Assembly: GCA_019321725.1 (NCBI GenBank) | Contig: CM033108.1 | Location: 12,232,060 to 12,296,059, forward strand | Source: Paulownia fortunei | Lineage: Eukaryota; Streptophyta; Magnoliopsida; Lamiales; Paulowniaceae | DNA length: 64,000 nt | Direction of reading: 5' to 3' | Part shown: piece after piece, positions 34,085-46,408 of the stretch | How positions within the stretch are numbered: the first letter of the stretch is position 1 | Layout: every line of letters starts with the position of its first letter | Translations under genes and position numbers: made by a program | The notes under the pieces: generated by a model | What the model was told of the DNA's origin: nothing | Database searches by the model: none | The model's input: only the letters and a program-made list of their open reading frames with translations

Positions 34085-34400
34085 GATTGGTTAAATATAG
34101 TCCTCAGATAGCTCGTTGTGGTAGTAGTTGTTGCAATCGAAGAATGGTGTTCACATTGGCTTGCTGATGTTATCCGCCATGGCTTGATTATCAAATCTTT
34201 TTGCTGCTCTAATAGCTCGATGAGTCCGCTCGATTTCTGGATCAAAATAACCCAAGTCAAGAATCCTACCCTTATATATTCAATTACATATAATCGAATA
34301 CAAGGTAGGACAACATCAAAATAAGAGAAGAAAGTAAAAACTATCTATACTTAAATCAAAACTATGTCATAACAATATTAATACAATTATGATAAAACAA

Positions 34401-34418
34401 TCCCTGACAACGGTGCTA
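34401..34418 (-). other. Primer-binding site of Athila-like element
   Basis: Minus strand TAGCACCGTTGTCAGGGA, a mutated Athila/Tat-type site, six bases from the LTR end at 34425. Confidence 0.75.
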
Positions 34419-34424
34419 AAAATT

Positions 34425-35967
34425 TATTCAAGAATATTTTGCAAATTACAAGTGTATGGTGTCAAGTTTTAATATAACGGTGAGTTGAGTATCATATCCA
34501 TAAAGATTGTAATAAAAAATTGCATCAAGTACTGTAGTTCAAATAGTCCCAATTTTATCTAGAAAATTGAGTGATGATTGGTAAACAAAGTAGAGTAAGA
34601 TAAAAAATGCAAAGACAAGAGCGGAGTTCTTAAAACCAATACAACAAATAGCTTATAAGCAAGAAATTTTAGAGGAATGACTCACCTAATTATCACCTAT
34701 GTTCTTCCTTCTAAAACATATAATTCAAGTCAACAACACATGTAAGTCAAGAATTTCTAAACTCATCAATTCCCTCTCTCGAGTGCCGCATTGAATATGA
34801 GTTCCAATATGAATTTTAACATCTCTATAAAAATTTAAAAATAAAACTCTACAAAAGTTCAATGAATTATTTTTCAAAATTTCAAAGGTTTCATAAGCTT
34901 CTCAACTTTATGATTCCTAGGTTGTGTTTTCTTATGATCATATATAATATTTTCTCTCTCGAGTATCGAATCTCATACATCAAATAATCTCAATTAATGG
35001 TCAAATAATCAAGATACAATACTAAATAAGATAACACAAACAAGATGAATAATTTGAACCAATATTGTTAGGAACTTAAAACATAGGATCAAATAAGGTT
35101 ACATCATCCTCTAGAAAGAAAAGTTTAGTTCATAATGGATGAACACAACTTCAAGAAATATACAAGAAATAACAAGAAAATTGTTCACAAATTTGTGAAG
35201 TGAGAGGAATGGTTGAAGCTCTCATTGCCTTCATTAGTTGATGCAAATCTTCTCTTCAACTTTTCAAGATGAATTCTCCCTTTTCCTCTCTCAAGAGTCT
35301 TCCAAAATCCCATAAAAATCATCCTCTACTTCTTGGTTTTTCCCCCTTTTTTTCTCCACCAAACTCCACCATCTTAGAAAGTTGGAGCCTCCCTTTTTTT
35401 CAACCATCTTGTCTCTTTTTCTAGCCCCCATTTCCCTTCTTCTCAGCCTCCTTTTTCATTCTTTATAACATACTTTTTAGCCCCGCAAAATCTGGTTCAA
35501 GTGTCTCCCATCATATCCTATTTATTTCTTTAAAATTAGGCGATAAAAAAAATCGACTGCGTGTAGGAAATATGAGCATGCTGGGGCATGCTCAAACCAT
35601 GTTGAGGCATGCGTGGATAAATTTCTAAGAATGTAGCAGCATGGTATCTCTATGCAGTAGCATGCTTTTTGTGTTGCGGCATGCTTGCGGCCTAAAGCTG
35701 ACTAGATTGGCATGTCGTGGCATGTACCTACTATGCTGCAGGATACATCTTTGTGCTTGTTTTTCTTCATTTTTAGGCCATGCCACTCTATGCCTTCATA
35801 TTTTTCATATTTTTGGCTTGTTTTGTCCCTCATTTTCATTCTTGATTTGCATTTTGGAAAGTTATGTAATGCATCAGAACACGCATAAAAAAAAGATAAA
35901 TTTTTTTAGATCAATCAAATAATCGGTCTAGAAGTACTTAGTTTTTTGGTATAAAATAAACTTATCA
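34425..35967 (-). repeat. 5' LTR of Athila-like element (gag-pro-RT)
   Basis: 1543 bp; starts TGATAAGTTTATTTTATACC at 35967 and ends TTCTTGAATA at 34425 on the minus strand. The 0.75 kb nearest gag match the LTRs at 20361-21921 and 24476-26033. The rest (about 35180-35940) is different, so this is a distinct subfamily. It contains a GC-richer patch of repeated GGCATGC-like words (35575-35750). The plus-strand frame at 35641-35922 is not a gene. Confidence 0.78.
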
Positions 35968-37417
35968 CATGCCACTACTTTTAAAGCAAGGCATGGATGA
36001 TTGGGTCCCACCCAATATTGCCTATTTATGCTTGAAACATTTTCAAGTGAGGGTCATACTAGATTTATTATGCAAGATGTCATTGTTTTCTTGTCTTGTT
36101 TGTTTAATGTTCACTATCCTAACAATGGTAAGCATACATTATGTGGAAAGCATTAAATAAACACAACATGTATTACATATATACTAAAATAAATAGATGA
36201 TCTCAACCTTTTATCCTATGCGATCCACTCAAGCCAAAGTGGACCAAGGTCGATCTAAGGGTGATAATTAAAAAGTAAATAGACCTACCTATAACATAAA
36301 TATATCCCATATATTCATGGGCCTTGATTCACTGATTTTCCTCTATCTTCATTCCATCTCCTTGTAATGTCAACCAAATTATAAAAAGATAAACCTCACT
36401 GCCTAATTCTACTCCCATTACATTTGCTTTAATTATAAGAAATCTTAGAACAATTCCAAGGGGTGGTGTACTAGAGGGAGATAAAAGTACATCAAGAATA
36501 AAAATAGAGAAATACGAGATTCGTAGACCTCATTGTAATTAACACCCAAAAATAACCAATAAAAGCATAAAATTAAATCAATCACATTGGCCTAGGCTCC
36601 GTGATCATCCAATAACATGCTTAACAAATAATCATCTTAAGAGAATTAAAACATGTAAATTTACCGATTATGTTATGTGCCATTTCTTTCAAATTTGGAA
36701 TTGAAAAACTAAATTTTTTATGAAAAATATTTTTCATAAAATAAAATTAATATTTAATTTTAAAATAAAAAACCAAAATATTTCATAACAATTACACAAT
36801 GAGAAGGGATGGGACAACAACCCAAGGCTGCTACCTATTGGGTGCCTACGTGCCTGGGTAGACCACCCATCGGATGGCCAGGGTGCCCACATGCCCGCCC
36901 GCACATCGGGTGGCCCGCACACTCATCTAGGGGCTATCGCTAGCACTTCACGCTAGCACATCACGTTCTCGACAGGCTTCGTGGTGTCGGGCCTTTTGTC
37001 AGCCTGCTACTTAGCTGGTGACCTAATGTTGGTCAATCGACAATCCACCCGACATCACACATCGGGTGGTCAGTAGCCCCAACCTTTTTTGTGTTGTCTA
37101 AGAATTCAAGGTTTTTACAAAATCTTGATTTATTAGTTTCTTGATTTATCAATAATTTTTTATTTTTTTATCTTATCATGACATCTTGAAAAATTGATTT
37201 CTTGATCAAGAAATCAACTTTTTGATTTATTATTTTTTTCCACATTTCAAGAAAGTTAATTTCTTAATTATCTCATTTTTTAAAACATTTTAACAATTAA
37301 AATGATAAGTAAAATTAATCCCAAACAAAGAAATAACTTTGATCATATAAAAATGCACATTTACATATTTAATTAATTGCATAAATTGAATAAACATAAT
37401 AGAAACACATAACCTAC
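35968..37417 (-). other. Copia 5' leader, minus strand
   Basis: Continues from the primer-binding site at 37418-37429 towards gag, which is missing because the LTR at 34425-35967 interrupts. About 36180-36310 corresponds to 59090-59180 in the plus-strand Copia element (blocks such as CTATGCGATCCA). It holds a GC-rich patch (36795-37085). No coding signal. Confidence 0.6.
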
Positions 37418-37429
37418 TATTTGATACCA
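37418..37429 (-). other. Primer-binding site of Copia element
   Basis: Minus strand TGGTATCAAATA after the LTR end CCCAACA plus one base. It is a variant of TGGTATCAGAGC, which pairs with the 3' end of initiator methionine tRNA. Confidence 0.75.
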
Positions 37430-37430
37430 C

Positions 37431-38790
37431 TGTTGGGTCACCTGACCCCAGGTTGCAAAACGCAGCAAAAATTTAAAAATTTAAAAACTACACATCACAT
37501 GTGAAAATAAACATCCCGAAACCCATGTGATTGACCAAATTATGCACCTTGTGTGGGAAAGTTTTAGAAAATTGACCTAAATTGCACTCTAATGATGTAG
37601 CGATTAAAACGATACAAATCGCTATCACATCACTAATGAATCTCCAAGTTCTTCAATTCAAATCCTTTTGGTTGAAAACTAATTTTTTTTAGAATTCCCT
37701 ATATTATCCCTCTAATGGTATCCACACATTGGATACCTACTTGCAGTCAAATCCCATGCTAGTAGTTTTTGATTAGATAATTCTATCCTAGAATAATTTT
37801 ATTTGGAACAAGAACACACTAATAATTATTGTTTTAGGTTTTTAATTTAATTATGTATTCAATAATTGAATCAAGAAAAAAATTAGGGAAAAGGTTGGCG
37901 AACTTTTGGAGACAGAAGGAGAAAGAAGTGATGAATTTTTGGAGATAAAGAAAATGTTTTTCTTCAAGAGAAATGGGCTATTTTTCTCACATTTTTCCAG
38001 CAGTAAAAAGGTCCCTAAAAATATCTAAGAAGTTGCCAATAAAGGCTCCCTCAAGGTCTTTTCCATGTAGGATTTTTCTTCCTTTCTGATCTCAAGCTCT
38101 ATTGGAAAGTTTCCTTGTCTCATAAGGACTTTCCTTTTTTTCATATTACCTACTCCCAATCCAACTTCCTCTAGGAATTGGATTTCCAATCCATTATCTT
38201 AATAGGCTTCTACAAATCCACACCTAATGGGCCTAGACCTAATTAAATAAAAAGGCCCCAGTTTAATTGGAACAATCAATTATATTAATTCATCTAATGA
38301 ATTAATTAGGCCCATCTTAATTAGTTAATGCAATTAATTAATTATTTATTCCAATCGGGCTCCCTAATCTAATTAGGTTCAATCAATTAATTTAATTAAT
38401 TAATTTAATTAATTAATTAAACTAATTCAACACTTGAATTAATTTAAGTCATATTTATTAATCACATCAATTAATTTAATCCAATAATTGGATTAATTTC
38501 TAGGCTAGAAATAGACTTGTCCAATTTTTATGTGTGACCCTTTATGTTACTCCAAGCTACCCATGGGCTCACAACTCGTGTGACTTACTTGAACAATTAA
38601 TTGTTCTGATATATTAGTCTAATAAATTAATCCTCTTGAAATTAACCCATTAATTCTGAAACCCATAAGTTATGAAAAGCACCTAGTAGTGCGTCATGAC
38701 TTCTAGTCTTAGGTGAAAGTGTGAACCTATTCCAATTATGAATAACATGAAAGTACGGTCCTTATGTCGACTAATCTCCTAATTGAGTCT
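37431..38790 (-). repeat. Copia 5' LTR, truncated at its start
   Basis: Ends CCCAACA at 37431 on the minus strand. The interior is full of TTAATTAATTA. The 5' start is missing: the LTR joins Tekay integrase at about 38791. A plus-strand relative is at 47907-48931, and more distant ones at 7817-9319 and 57166-58496. Confidence 0.75.
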
Positions 38791-40999
38791 AGGGTGTACT
38801 GAGTAAGGAGTAGTATGAGCTTCTTCTAAAATATCTCCTTTCATGGCCTTGTTAAACGGCACACATAGTCTCCCTTTATATCGAATAATCTCATCATCAG
38901 TAATAGAGAAGTCTGGCCTCTTTCCAGCCTCAATCATTCTTTTCAATCTACACAAATGCGTGTCCACCTTTTGATCTTCTCTAATTCTATCTTGAAGTGA
39001 GGTCTCAACACTAAGGCTGACAATAAACACTTTTTTCCTTTAGGTACAATTTTAAGCTCTAATCTCTACAAATCCAGTAATATTGATTTTTGTATAACAA
39101 AAAGAGAAGACGTGAATTTTCTGCTCAATGCATTTGCAACCACATTCACTTTACTAGGATGATAGTTGATCACACAATCATAGTCCTTCACAAGTTTTAA
39201 CTATCTTCTTTGTCTCATATTCAGCTCTTTTTGGGTAAAGAAGTACTTCAAACTCTTATGATCTGTGTATATCTCACACTTCTCACCATATAAATAATGT
39301 CTCCAAATTTTCAAGACAAAACCACAGCAGCAAGTTCCAAATCATGACTTGGATAATTCTTATCATATTCCTTCAATTTCCTTGACGCATAGGCAATAAC
39401 CTTCCCATTTTGCATCAAAACAACACCCAAATCATTTTTTGAAGTGTCGCTATACACCATGAATCCACCAATTCCAGTTGGAATGGTAAGAATAGGAGCT
39501 ATAGTCAATTTATGTTTCAATTCTTCAAAACCTCTTTCACAAACATCGGTCCACAAGAACTTCACATTCTTTCTTGTCAACATTGTCATTGGAGTTGCTA
39601 TCTTTGAAAACCCCTGAACAAATCGTCGATAGTACCCTGCTAATCCCAAGAAACTCCTCACTTTTGATACATTTGTTGGTGTTGGCCACTTAATAACAGC
39701 TTCTACCTTGCTCGGATCAATAGAAATACCATCCTTTGATACTACATGACCTAGGAATACCACTTGTTCAAGCCAAAACTCACACTTCTTTAATTTAGCA
39801 TACAACTATTTTTCTTTAAGAACTTGCGACACAATCTTCAAATGTTTTTTTTGCTCTTCTTTATCATGTGAATAAATTACGATATCATCAATAAACACAA
39901 TTACAAATTTATCAAGATATTACTTGAACACCCTATTCATTATATCCATAAAAGCTGCAGGGGCATTGGTTAAACCGAAAGGCATCACTAAAAATTCATA
40001 ATGTCCATACCTTGTTCGGAATGCAGTCTTTGGTATGTCTTCTTCCTTTATCTTCAATTGATGATACCCAGAGACCAAATTAATTTTAGAAAATATAGAT
40101 GCTCCCTGTAATTGATCAAACAAATCATCTATTATTGGGAGTAGATACTTATTCTTGACTGTTATTTTATTCAACTCTCTATAATCAATGCACAACCGCA
40201 ATGTACCATCCTTCTTTTTCACGAACAACACAGGTGCTCCCCAAGGAGAATAACTAAGGCGAATAAAACCCTTATCAAGCAATTCTTGCAATTGAACTTT
40301 TAACTCTTTCAATTCTGTTGGTACCATTCGATATGGTGCTTTAGAAATAGGAGTAGTTTTTGGCATAACATCAATCACAAATTCGATCTCTTGATTCGAT
40401 TGTAATCCTGGTAAATCATCTGGAAATACCTCAAGAAATTCTTGAACCACATCTACATTTTCTGGCTTCAATTGTGCTTCAACTGAGGTGTCCAGAACAC
40501 TAGCCAAATATCCAACACAACCCTTATTCAACATCTTCTGAGCTTTCAAAGTAGATATAATTTGTAAGAACCGTAAGAATGAGATACCATTAAACATAAA
40601 CTGTTCTTCCCCAGGTAGCTGAAAAATCACGATCTTCTTATTACAATCAATTGTTGCATGATATTTGGTAAGCCAATCCATACCTAAAATAACCTCAAAA
40701 TTTGGCATCGGTAAAACAACAAGATTTGCATAGAGAGTCCTATCACTAATCTAAATAGAACAAGCCCTTAATATTTGGTTGGAATCCATTTCTTCCACGG
40801 ATGGAATAGTCACACTGTACCTTACTTTTAATAAATCTGGTGTAATGCCCAATTTTCTCACAAATACACGTGATGCAAATAAATGAGTAGATCCAGAATC
40901 TATCAATGCAATTGCAGGTATCCCATAAATTAAAATAGTACCTGTGACTAGGGAAGCATCTGCATCGGCTTATTCTTGTGTCATTGCATACACTCTTCC
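38791..40999 (-). pseudogene. pol: Tekay-like chromovirus pol (protease, RT, RNase H, start of integrase)
   Basis: Minus strand. Protease has IDSGSTHLFAS (about 40915-40880). Then [15 protein letters not shown] (40690-40645) and the [95 protein letters not shown], and the catalytic box FIDDIVIYS near 39890. The thumb has [20 protein letters not shown] (about 39670-39600). RNase H has [20 protein letters not shown] (about 39460). Integrase begins with AHTTPYSVHP and is cut there at 38791 by a Copia LTR. Few stops (for example at former Gln codons near 39920 and 39808) plus frameshifts after 39311. The family is Ty3/Gypsy chromovirus, closest to Tekay-type motifs. Confidence 0.9.
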
Positions 41000-41971
41000 C
41001 TGAACTTTCCCCTGCACATTTGGGCAATCCTTTGCTATATGTCCAGGCTTTTTATACTTAAAACAACGATTAGTACTATTATAGCATTCCCCAAAATAAT
41101 TATTCCCACACTTAACACATTTAGGCCTTTCAACTATAGTAGAAGTCTGCCCAACTCTAGGACCCTTTTCATTCCCTTGGTTTGATTTTTGCTCTCATTT
41201 CTTCCACTGATTCAGATTTTTGGGAGTGAATACTTACTTCTTTTGTTGATGAAATTTCTCAATCTCTTTCTCATCTAAATTAGCCATCAAAGCCTTGTCT
41301 ACCAGTTCCCTGAACTCTGTTACTGAAGACATTCTCACATCTCTTCTAATTTCAGGATTAAGGCCCCTCAAGAAGTGATCCATCTTCTCATTGTTGTCTC
41401 TGGCAATGTATGGCACGTACTTGCAACCTTGTTCAAATTTTCTCACATAATCACATACAGACATCCCTCCTTATTTTAACTCCAAAAATTCTTTTACTTT
41501 GAGCGACCTAGCATCTCTAGTGAAATACTTATTATAAAATATTATTTTAAACCTCTCCCAAGCTAGCTCTTTCATATTCATTATAAGTTTAGCTCATTCC
41601 CACCAGGTTCTAGCATCCTTCTTCAATAAGAATATTGCACAGAGTACCTTCTCAGCATTATCAATTCTCATGTAGTCAAAGATAGTATCTAATGATTTAA
41701 CTCATTCCTCTGCAAACATAAGATCAGAGCCACCAGTAAAATCAACAGGTTCCATCTTTCTAAATTTCTCATATACAACCTGTGAAGAATCCTATCAAGC
41801 TTGTGGTAGAGGAAGTCGCTGATTTTGCTCTTGGGTTCTTTGTTGCTTATCTAGTAATTATTGTATCTGTTCACTATGCATTCTAGTTTGTTGTTGAATG
41901 AGATCAGTCAAATTATCCACCACACTATGATTAGCCTCATGATCATCCATTGTCTTCCTTTTTGGTGCCAT
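41000..41971 (-). pseudogene. gag: Tekay-like gag with altered zinc knuckle
   Basis: Minus strand from ATG 41971 ([10 protein letters not shown]). A coiled, Gln-rich N-terminal stretch, then the gag core [44 protein letters not shown] and the well-kept [18 protein letters not shown] to [18 protein letters not shown] (41464-41234). A CVKCGNN-GEC block and a knuckle CFKYKKPGHIAKDC follow near 41070-41030, where the second Cys of the usual CxxC is Tyr. Several stops; most are explained by one transition from Gln or Trp codons. Gag would form the particle and bind RNA. Confidence 0.85.
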
Positions 41972-42156
41972 GACCTGATATGCATTACCAATCTCATTCT
42001 ATTCATTAACCAACAATAAATGCATAACCATGATAGTAACATGGAATGAAATATAATCAAATAAACTTAAAAGTAAATAAACAAGTAGTTGACTGAGTTT
42101 CCAAGCCAAGATGTATTCATATGCCTTTTTCTATCTACAGGAATGACTAAACCTCC

Positions 42157-42168
42157 GCTCTGATACCA
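42157..42168 (-). other. Primer-binding site of Tekay-like element
   Basis: Minus strand TGGTATCAGAGC, a perfect match to the initiator methionine tRNA-type site, five bases from the LTR end at 42174. Confidence 0.92.
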
Positions 42169-42173
42169 CATAC

Positions 42174-44454
42174 TGTCGCACCCCTTAATCTAATTGTAGA
42201 GCCTAAACAAGCTGATATAGTTAAGTTAAAAAATATTAATTTTTCATCATTACTAGAGTTATGATTTTTAATAAAAGTTCCCATTTTTAGCTATAAGAGA
42301 AAGAGCTTGAATCATTTTAAACATACCATATACATATATCAAAATTGAGTACAATTATTTACAAAACCATAACTGAGTGGCTTATTTAAAAACAAAACAG
42401 AGTTTTTAAAATATGATACAAAATAGCTCCAAGCATGGTATATGAACAAATCTCTGTCCGACCGCTTTGGAGACTCAGTCAACCTTTAAACTAGGCATCA
42501 CATGAATCTAATGAGCTAAACGCTCAGTAAGGTGAAACTGATGCAATAACAAATAGCGTATATACAAATCACATCATGATTAAATGTAGTATTCAATTTA
42601 ATAACTTTCTTTCATAAATCATTCTTTAGGGTTCTTGAAGTGTGGTACCTAACTAATAGCGATAAACTGTTATTTTCAAAACTGTTCATAATGATTGGCC
42701 AATAAGAGAACTAATACGGGATTTCCATACTTGGTATTTCAACCTCAGGTATTAGCTGTATTCTATCTTATTCATTGTGGCTTTCATATACTAGTTTTTC
42801 AACCTTAAGTATTTGCCATCATTTGTTGGGTCCGCCGGTCCCTCCCGCGTCCCTTGTTTACCCAACCATCAATCAAGTATCATACTTTCTTTTTAAAAAC
42901 CTCATTATATTCTTAATAGTGTTATGCTTCATGAACCATAAATGCATCAAACATTGCATCATTTGAAAAATAATAACAATCACATTAAAACATGAACAAC
43001 ATTATATGATTCTTGTGATACAGCAAATGAAAGCTTCAACTTACCTCAAGTCCACTTTGTGGCAAGTGAAAAGACCAATCTCTTTGGAAGATAGAATGTG
43101 TTAAAGGCTTAACATAATCAAATCATGTACCATTTAATATCCTTTTTATAAATCCTTTAGTCTATTCTAGTTAAAGTTCATATACTCTTTTCAATCTTTT
43201 GTAAACAACTTCATATCAATTACATAACCTTAAAAACAATGCATACTCCATATTTTACTATTAATTCACGACATTAAATATTAGGGCAGTTATTAAATAA
43301 CTAATAATTCAAACATAATCATTAGAGCAACCCCTAAAATATGCACACAGTCCAAATTAACATGACGTAAATTTAGTTCTAACTTAAATTGATTGTACCC
43401 TTCAATTAAGCAAACTAATTGCTATTGTTTTCAATTATTCAAAGAAACTTCCAAACACAATATAAGCATTATAAAATCAATAAAAACAAGTAAATTAAAC
43501 AATTTCACAAGACTATCAATTTTGCTAAAAATTAGCTCAATTAGCTTGATTTTGACTTCAAGCGTAACTTACTTAAGTTTTCAATCATACAAAAGCATAC
43601 TAAAACATATAACCATCCAAGATACTACAAATTCATCATAAGAAATATTGAAAAAAAATATACCTTGATTAAGTTTGAATTAAGCTTCGAAATCAACGGT
43701 TTCAAGCTTAAAAGGATGGAAACTTGTTCTAGCTTGTGTTCTATGGATTCTTATGGATTGAATTCAATTTGTGTGAGTATGAGAGTGTAGAAATTTGGAG
43801 AAACTTAGGATAATAAGGGCTGGTCATTTTTTAGGTGCTTCCACAAGAAATATGGATGAAAATAATTTCTTTGGCCTTTTAAAGAGAGGTAAGTGGAGGG
43901 TGATGATTGGTTGCATCATGCTTGGTATCTTCTCATGCCAAAAGCCACATTCATGGGCTAAGGAGATAACAAAAATTGATGCTTTGGTGTTATAATCAAG
44001 TGCAATTCGATTTAGAATGGTTTTATGCAACCTAGTCAACCAACCAATCAAATTGCACCATTTTGCATACTTTTAGTTCTTAGCCAAATGTAACTTATTT
44101 CAAGTAAATATTTAGGTAATTAATCACTTTAGCATATAACTAGTATAGAGCAATACAAATAATTTATTTCATGGCCATTCAACACATCAATCTTCCTTAA
44201 CCGAGATACCGAGTTTTTCACTACAAAAAGGGCAATTAAGGAATATGTTAAATCAAGAAATGAAAGATTGATCTCATATTTCATGTACTAATCCATGTTA
44301 AAGCATAACTGAAACATATAATAACAATTATTCATGTTCGTGCAATCATTCTATTTGTATGCCATAATTCAATAATGCACATTGATTAGATGCATATTCA
44401 TGCAAGATGCTTATTATTGGCTATGTAGAAGAGAATTGAGAATTGGGCATTACA
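42174..44454 (-). repeat. 5' LTR of Tekay-like element, complete
   Basis: 2281 bp; starts TGTAATGCCCAATTCTC at 44454 and ends AAGGGGTGCGACA at 42174 on the minus strand. Relatives: 46409-47906 (plus strand, truncated) and 18070-19733 (plus strand, truncated). The frames at 42775, 43393, 43795 and 43824 inside it are not genes. Confidence 0.9.
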
Positions 44455-46408
44455 ATGTTGATAAGAAAGAATGTGAAGTTCTTGTGGATCGAAGCTTGTG
44501 AAAGATGTTTTTAAGAACAAAAATATAAATTGACTACAACTCCTATTCTTACCATTCGAACAGGAATTGGTGCATTCGTGGTATATAGGGATGCTTCAAA
44601 AAATGGTTTGGGGTGCTATTTTGATGCAAAATAGGAAAGTTATCACCTATGCTTCAAGGCAATTGAAGGAGTATGAAAAGAATTATCCAACCCATGATTT
44701 GGAACTTGTTGATGTGGTTTTTACCTTGAAAATTTGGAGACATTATTTGTATGGTGGGAAGTGTGAGATATACACAGATCATAAGAGTTTGAAGTACTTC
44801 TTTACCCAAAAGGAGCTGAATATGAGACAAAGAAGATGGTTAAAACTTGTATGATCAACTATCATACTGGTAAAGCAAATGTGGTTGTAGATGCATTGAG
44901 CAAAAAATCTATGTCCTCTCTTTTTGTCATACAACGGTCAATATTAGTAGATTTACAGAGATTAGAGCTTGAAATTATACCTAAAGAGAAAAAGTGTTTA
45001 TTGACAGCCTTAGTGTTGAGACCTACACTTCAAGATAGAATTAAAGAAGGTTAAAAGATGGATATGCATTTGTATAGACTGAAAAGAAAGATTGATGCTA
45101 GAAAGAGGTCAGACTTCTCTATTATCGATGATTGAATTATTTAATATAAAAGGAGACTGTGTGTGTTGTTTGACAAGGCCATGAAAGAAGATGTTTTTGA
45201 AAAAGCTCATACTACTTCCTACTTGGTACATCCAGGTAGCACAAAAAATGTATAAGGACTTACAACAGCATTATTGGTGGCTTAAAATGAAGAGAGATAT
45301 AGCAAAACAAAGTGAAAATGAGAGCACATTACAATAGACTTTGTGCTTGGATTACCTAGAACTCAAAAAGGGTATAATTCCATATTGGTGATTGTTGATA
45401 GATTAACTATATTATCTCATTTTCTTCCAGTGAAATCTACATACAATATGGACTAGTATGTCAACAATATATTAAAGAGATAGTCAGGTTACATGCGGTT
45501 CTAGTTTTAATAGTGTCCGATAGAGATCCTAAGTTTACATCTATATTTTGGAATAGCTTACACAGTGCCATGGGAATGAAACTTGTATTTAGTATAATAT
45601 TTCATCCACAAATTGATGGGTAATTAGAGAGGGTTATTTAGATAATAGAAGATATGTTAAGAGCTTGTGTGCTAGATTTTCAAGGGAGTTGGGATGCGAA
45701 GCTTCCATTAGTGGAGTTTACATATAATAATAGCTATCAATCAACAATTGGAATGGCGCCTTATGAACCTTTGTATGGAAGGAATTGTAGATCTCCAGTT
45801 TATTGGGATGAAGATGGAGAACGAAGCCTACCCAAAAATAGTTCAACATACCACTAAAGTAGTGGAGAAGATAAGAGAGAGAATGAAGATTGCACAAAGT
45901 AGACAGAAAAGCTATGTAGATAAATAGAGAAAAGGTCTAGAGTTTGTCGTTGGGGATCATATGTTTTTAAAAGTAGCTCCTATGAAAGGTGTCATGAGAT
46001 TTTGAAAGAAAGAAAAACTCAGCCTAAGGTATGTCGGCTCATTCCAGATTCTCGAAAGAGTTGGTGATAAAGCTTATAGAGTGGTCTTACCTCCGTCATT
46101 GTCTAGTGTTCATAATGTTTTCCATGTGTCTATGTTGAGGAAGTACATTTCAAACCCCTCTCATGTGTTGAATTATGAACCATTGGAATTGACTCCTGAT
46201 TTAGCCTATGAAGAGAAACCAGTGCAAATTTTGGATTAGAAGGAAAAAGAGTTGAGAACGAAAAAGATTCGACTTGTTAAAGTATTAGGCAGGAATCATT
46301 CTATAGAAGAGGTCACGTGGGAAAGAGAAGAAGAAATGCAGAGCACGTATCTAGAATTATTTGGTACATCAAATTTTGAGGATAAAATTTTTATAAGGAA
46401 TGAAGGAT
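44455..46408 (+). pseudogene. pol: Tekay-like chromovirus pol 3' half with chromodomain
   Basis: Starts inside the RT connection ([16 protein letters not shown]). RNase [12 protein letters not shown] (about 44583), [20 protein letters not shown] (44770-44830). Integrase: AHTTSYLVHPGSTK (about 45207), IDFVLGLPRTQKGY near 45340 with the first Asp, ILVIVDRLT, then a broken core. The AYNNSYQST-like text reads VEFTYNNSYQSTIGMAPYEP (about 45712-45770), followed by YGRNCRSPV. The integrase tail (45840-46150) includes FHVSMLRKYI. The last domain (about 46195-46375) has LAYEEKPVQILD, KELRTKKIRLVKVLGRNHSI and EEVTWEREEEMQ-TYLELF, a chromodomain as in Tekay chromoviruses that is thought to guide integration to marked chromatin. 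Many stops and indels. Confidence 0.88.
46390..46408 (+). other. Polypurine tract region before 3' LTR
   Basis: TTATAAGGAATGAAGGAT directly before the LTR start TGTAATGCTC at 46409. Short and partly mutated purine tract. Confidence 0.5.

Noticed and set aside
35641..35922. Plus-strand Cys-rich 93-codon frame
   Set aside because: Produced by the GGCATGC-rich patch of a minus-strand LTR; not conserved in the related LTRs and without a recognisable domain.
36734..36922. Minus-strand frame in a GC-rich patch
   Set aside because: GC-rich leader sequence of a Copia element; a chance opening from composition.
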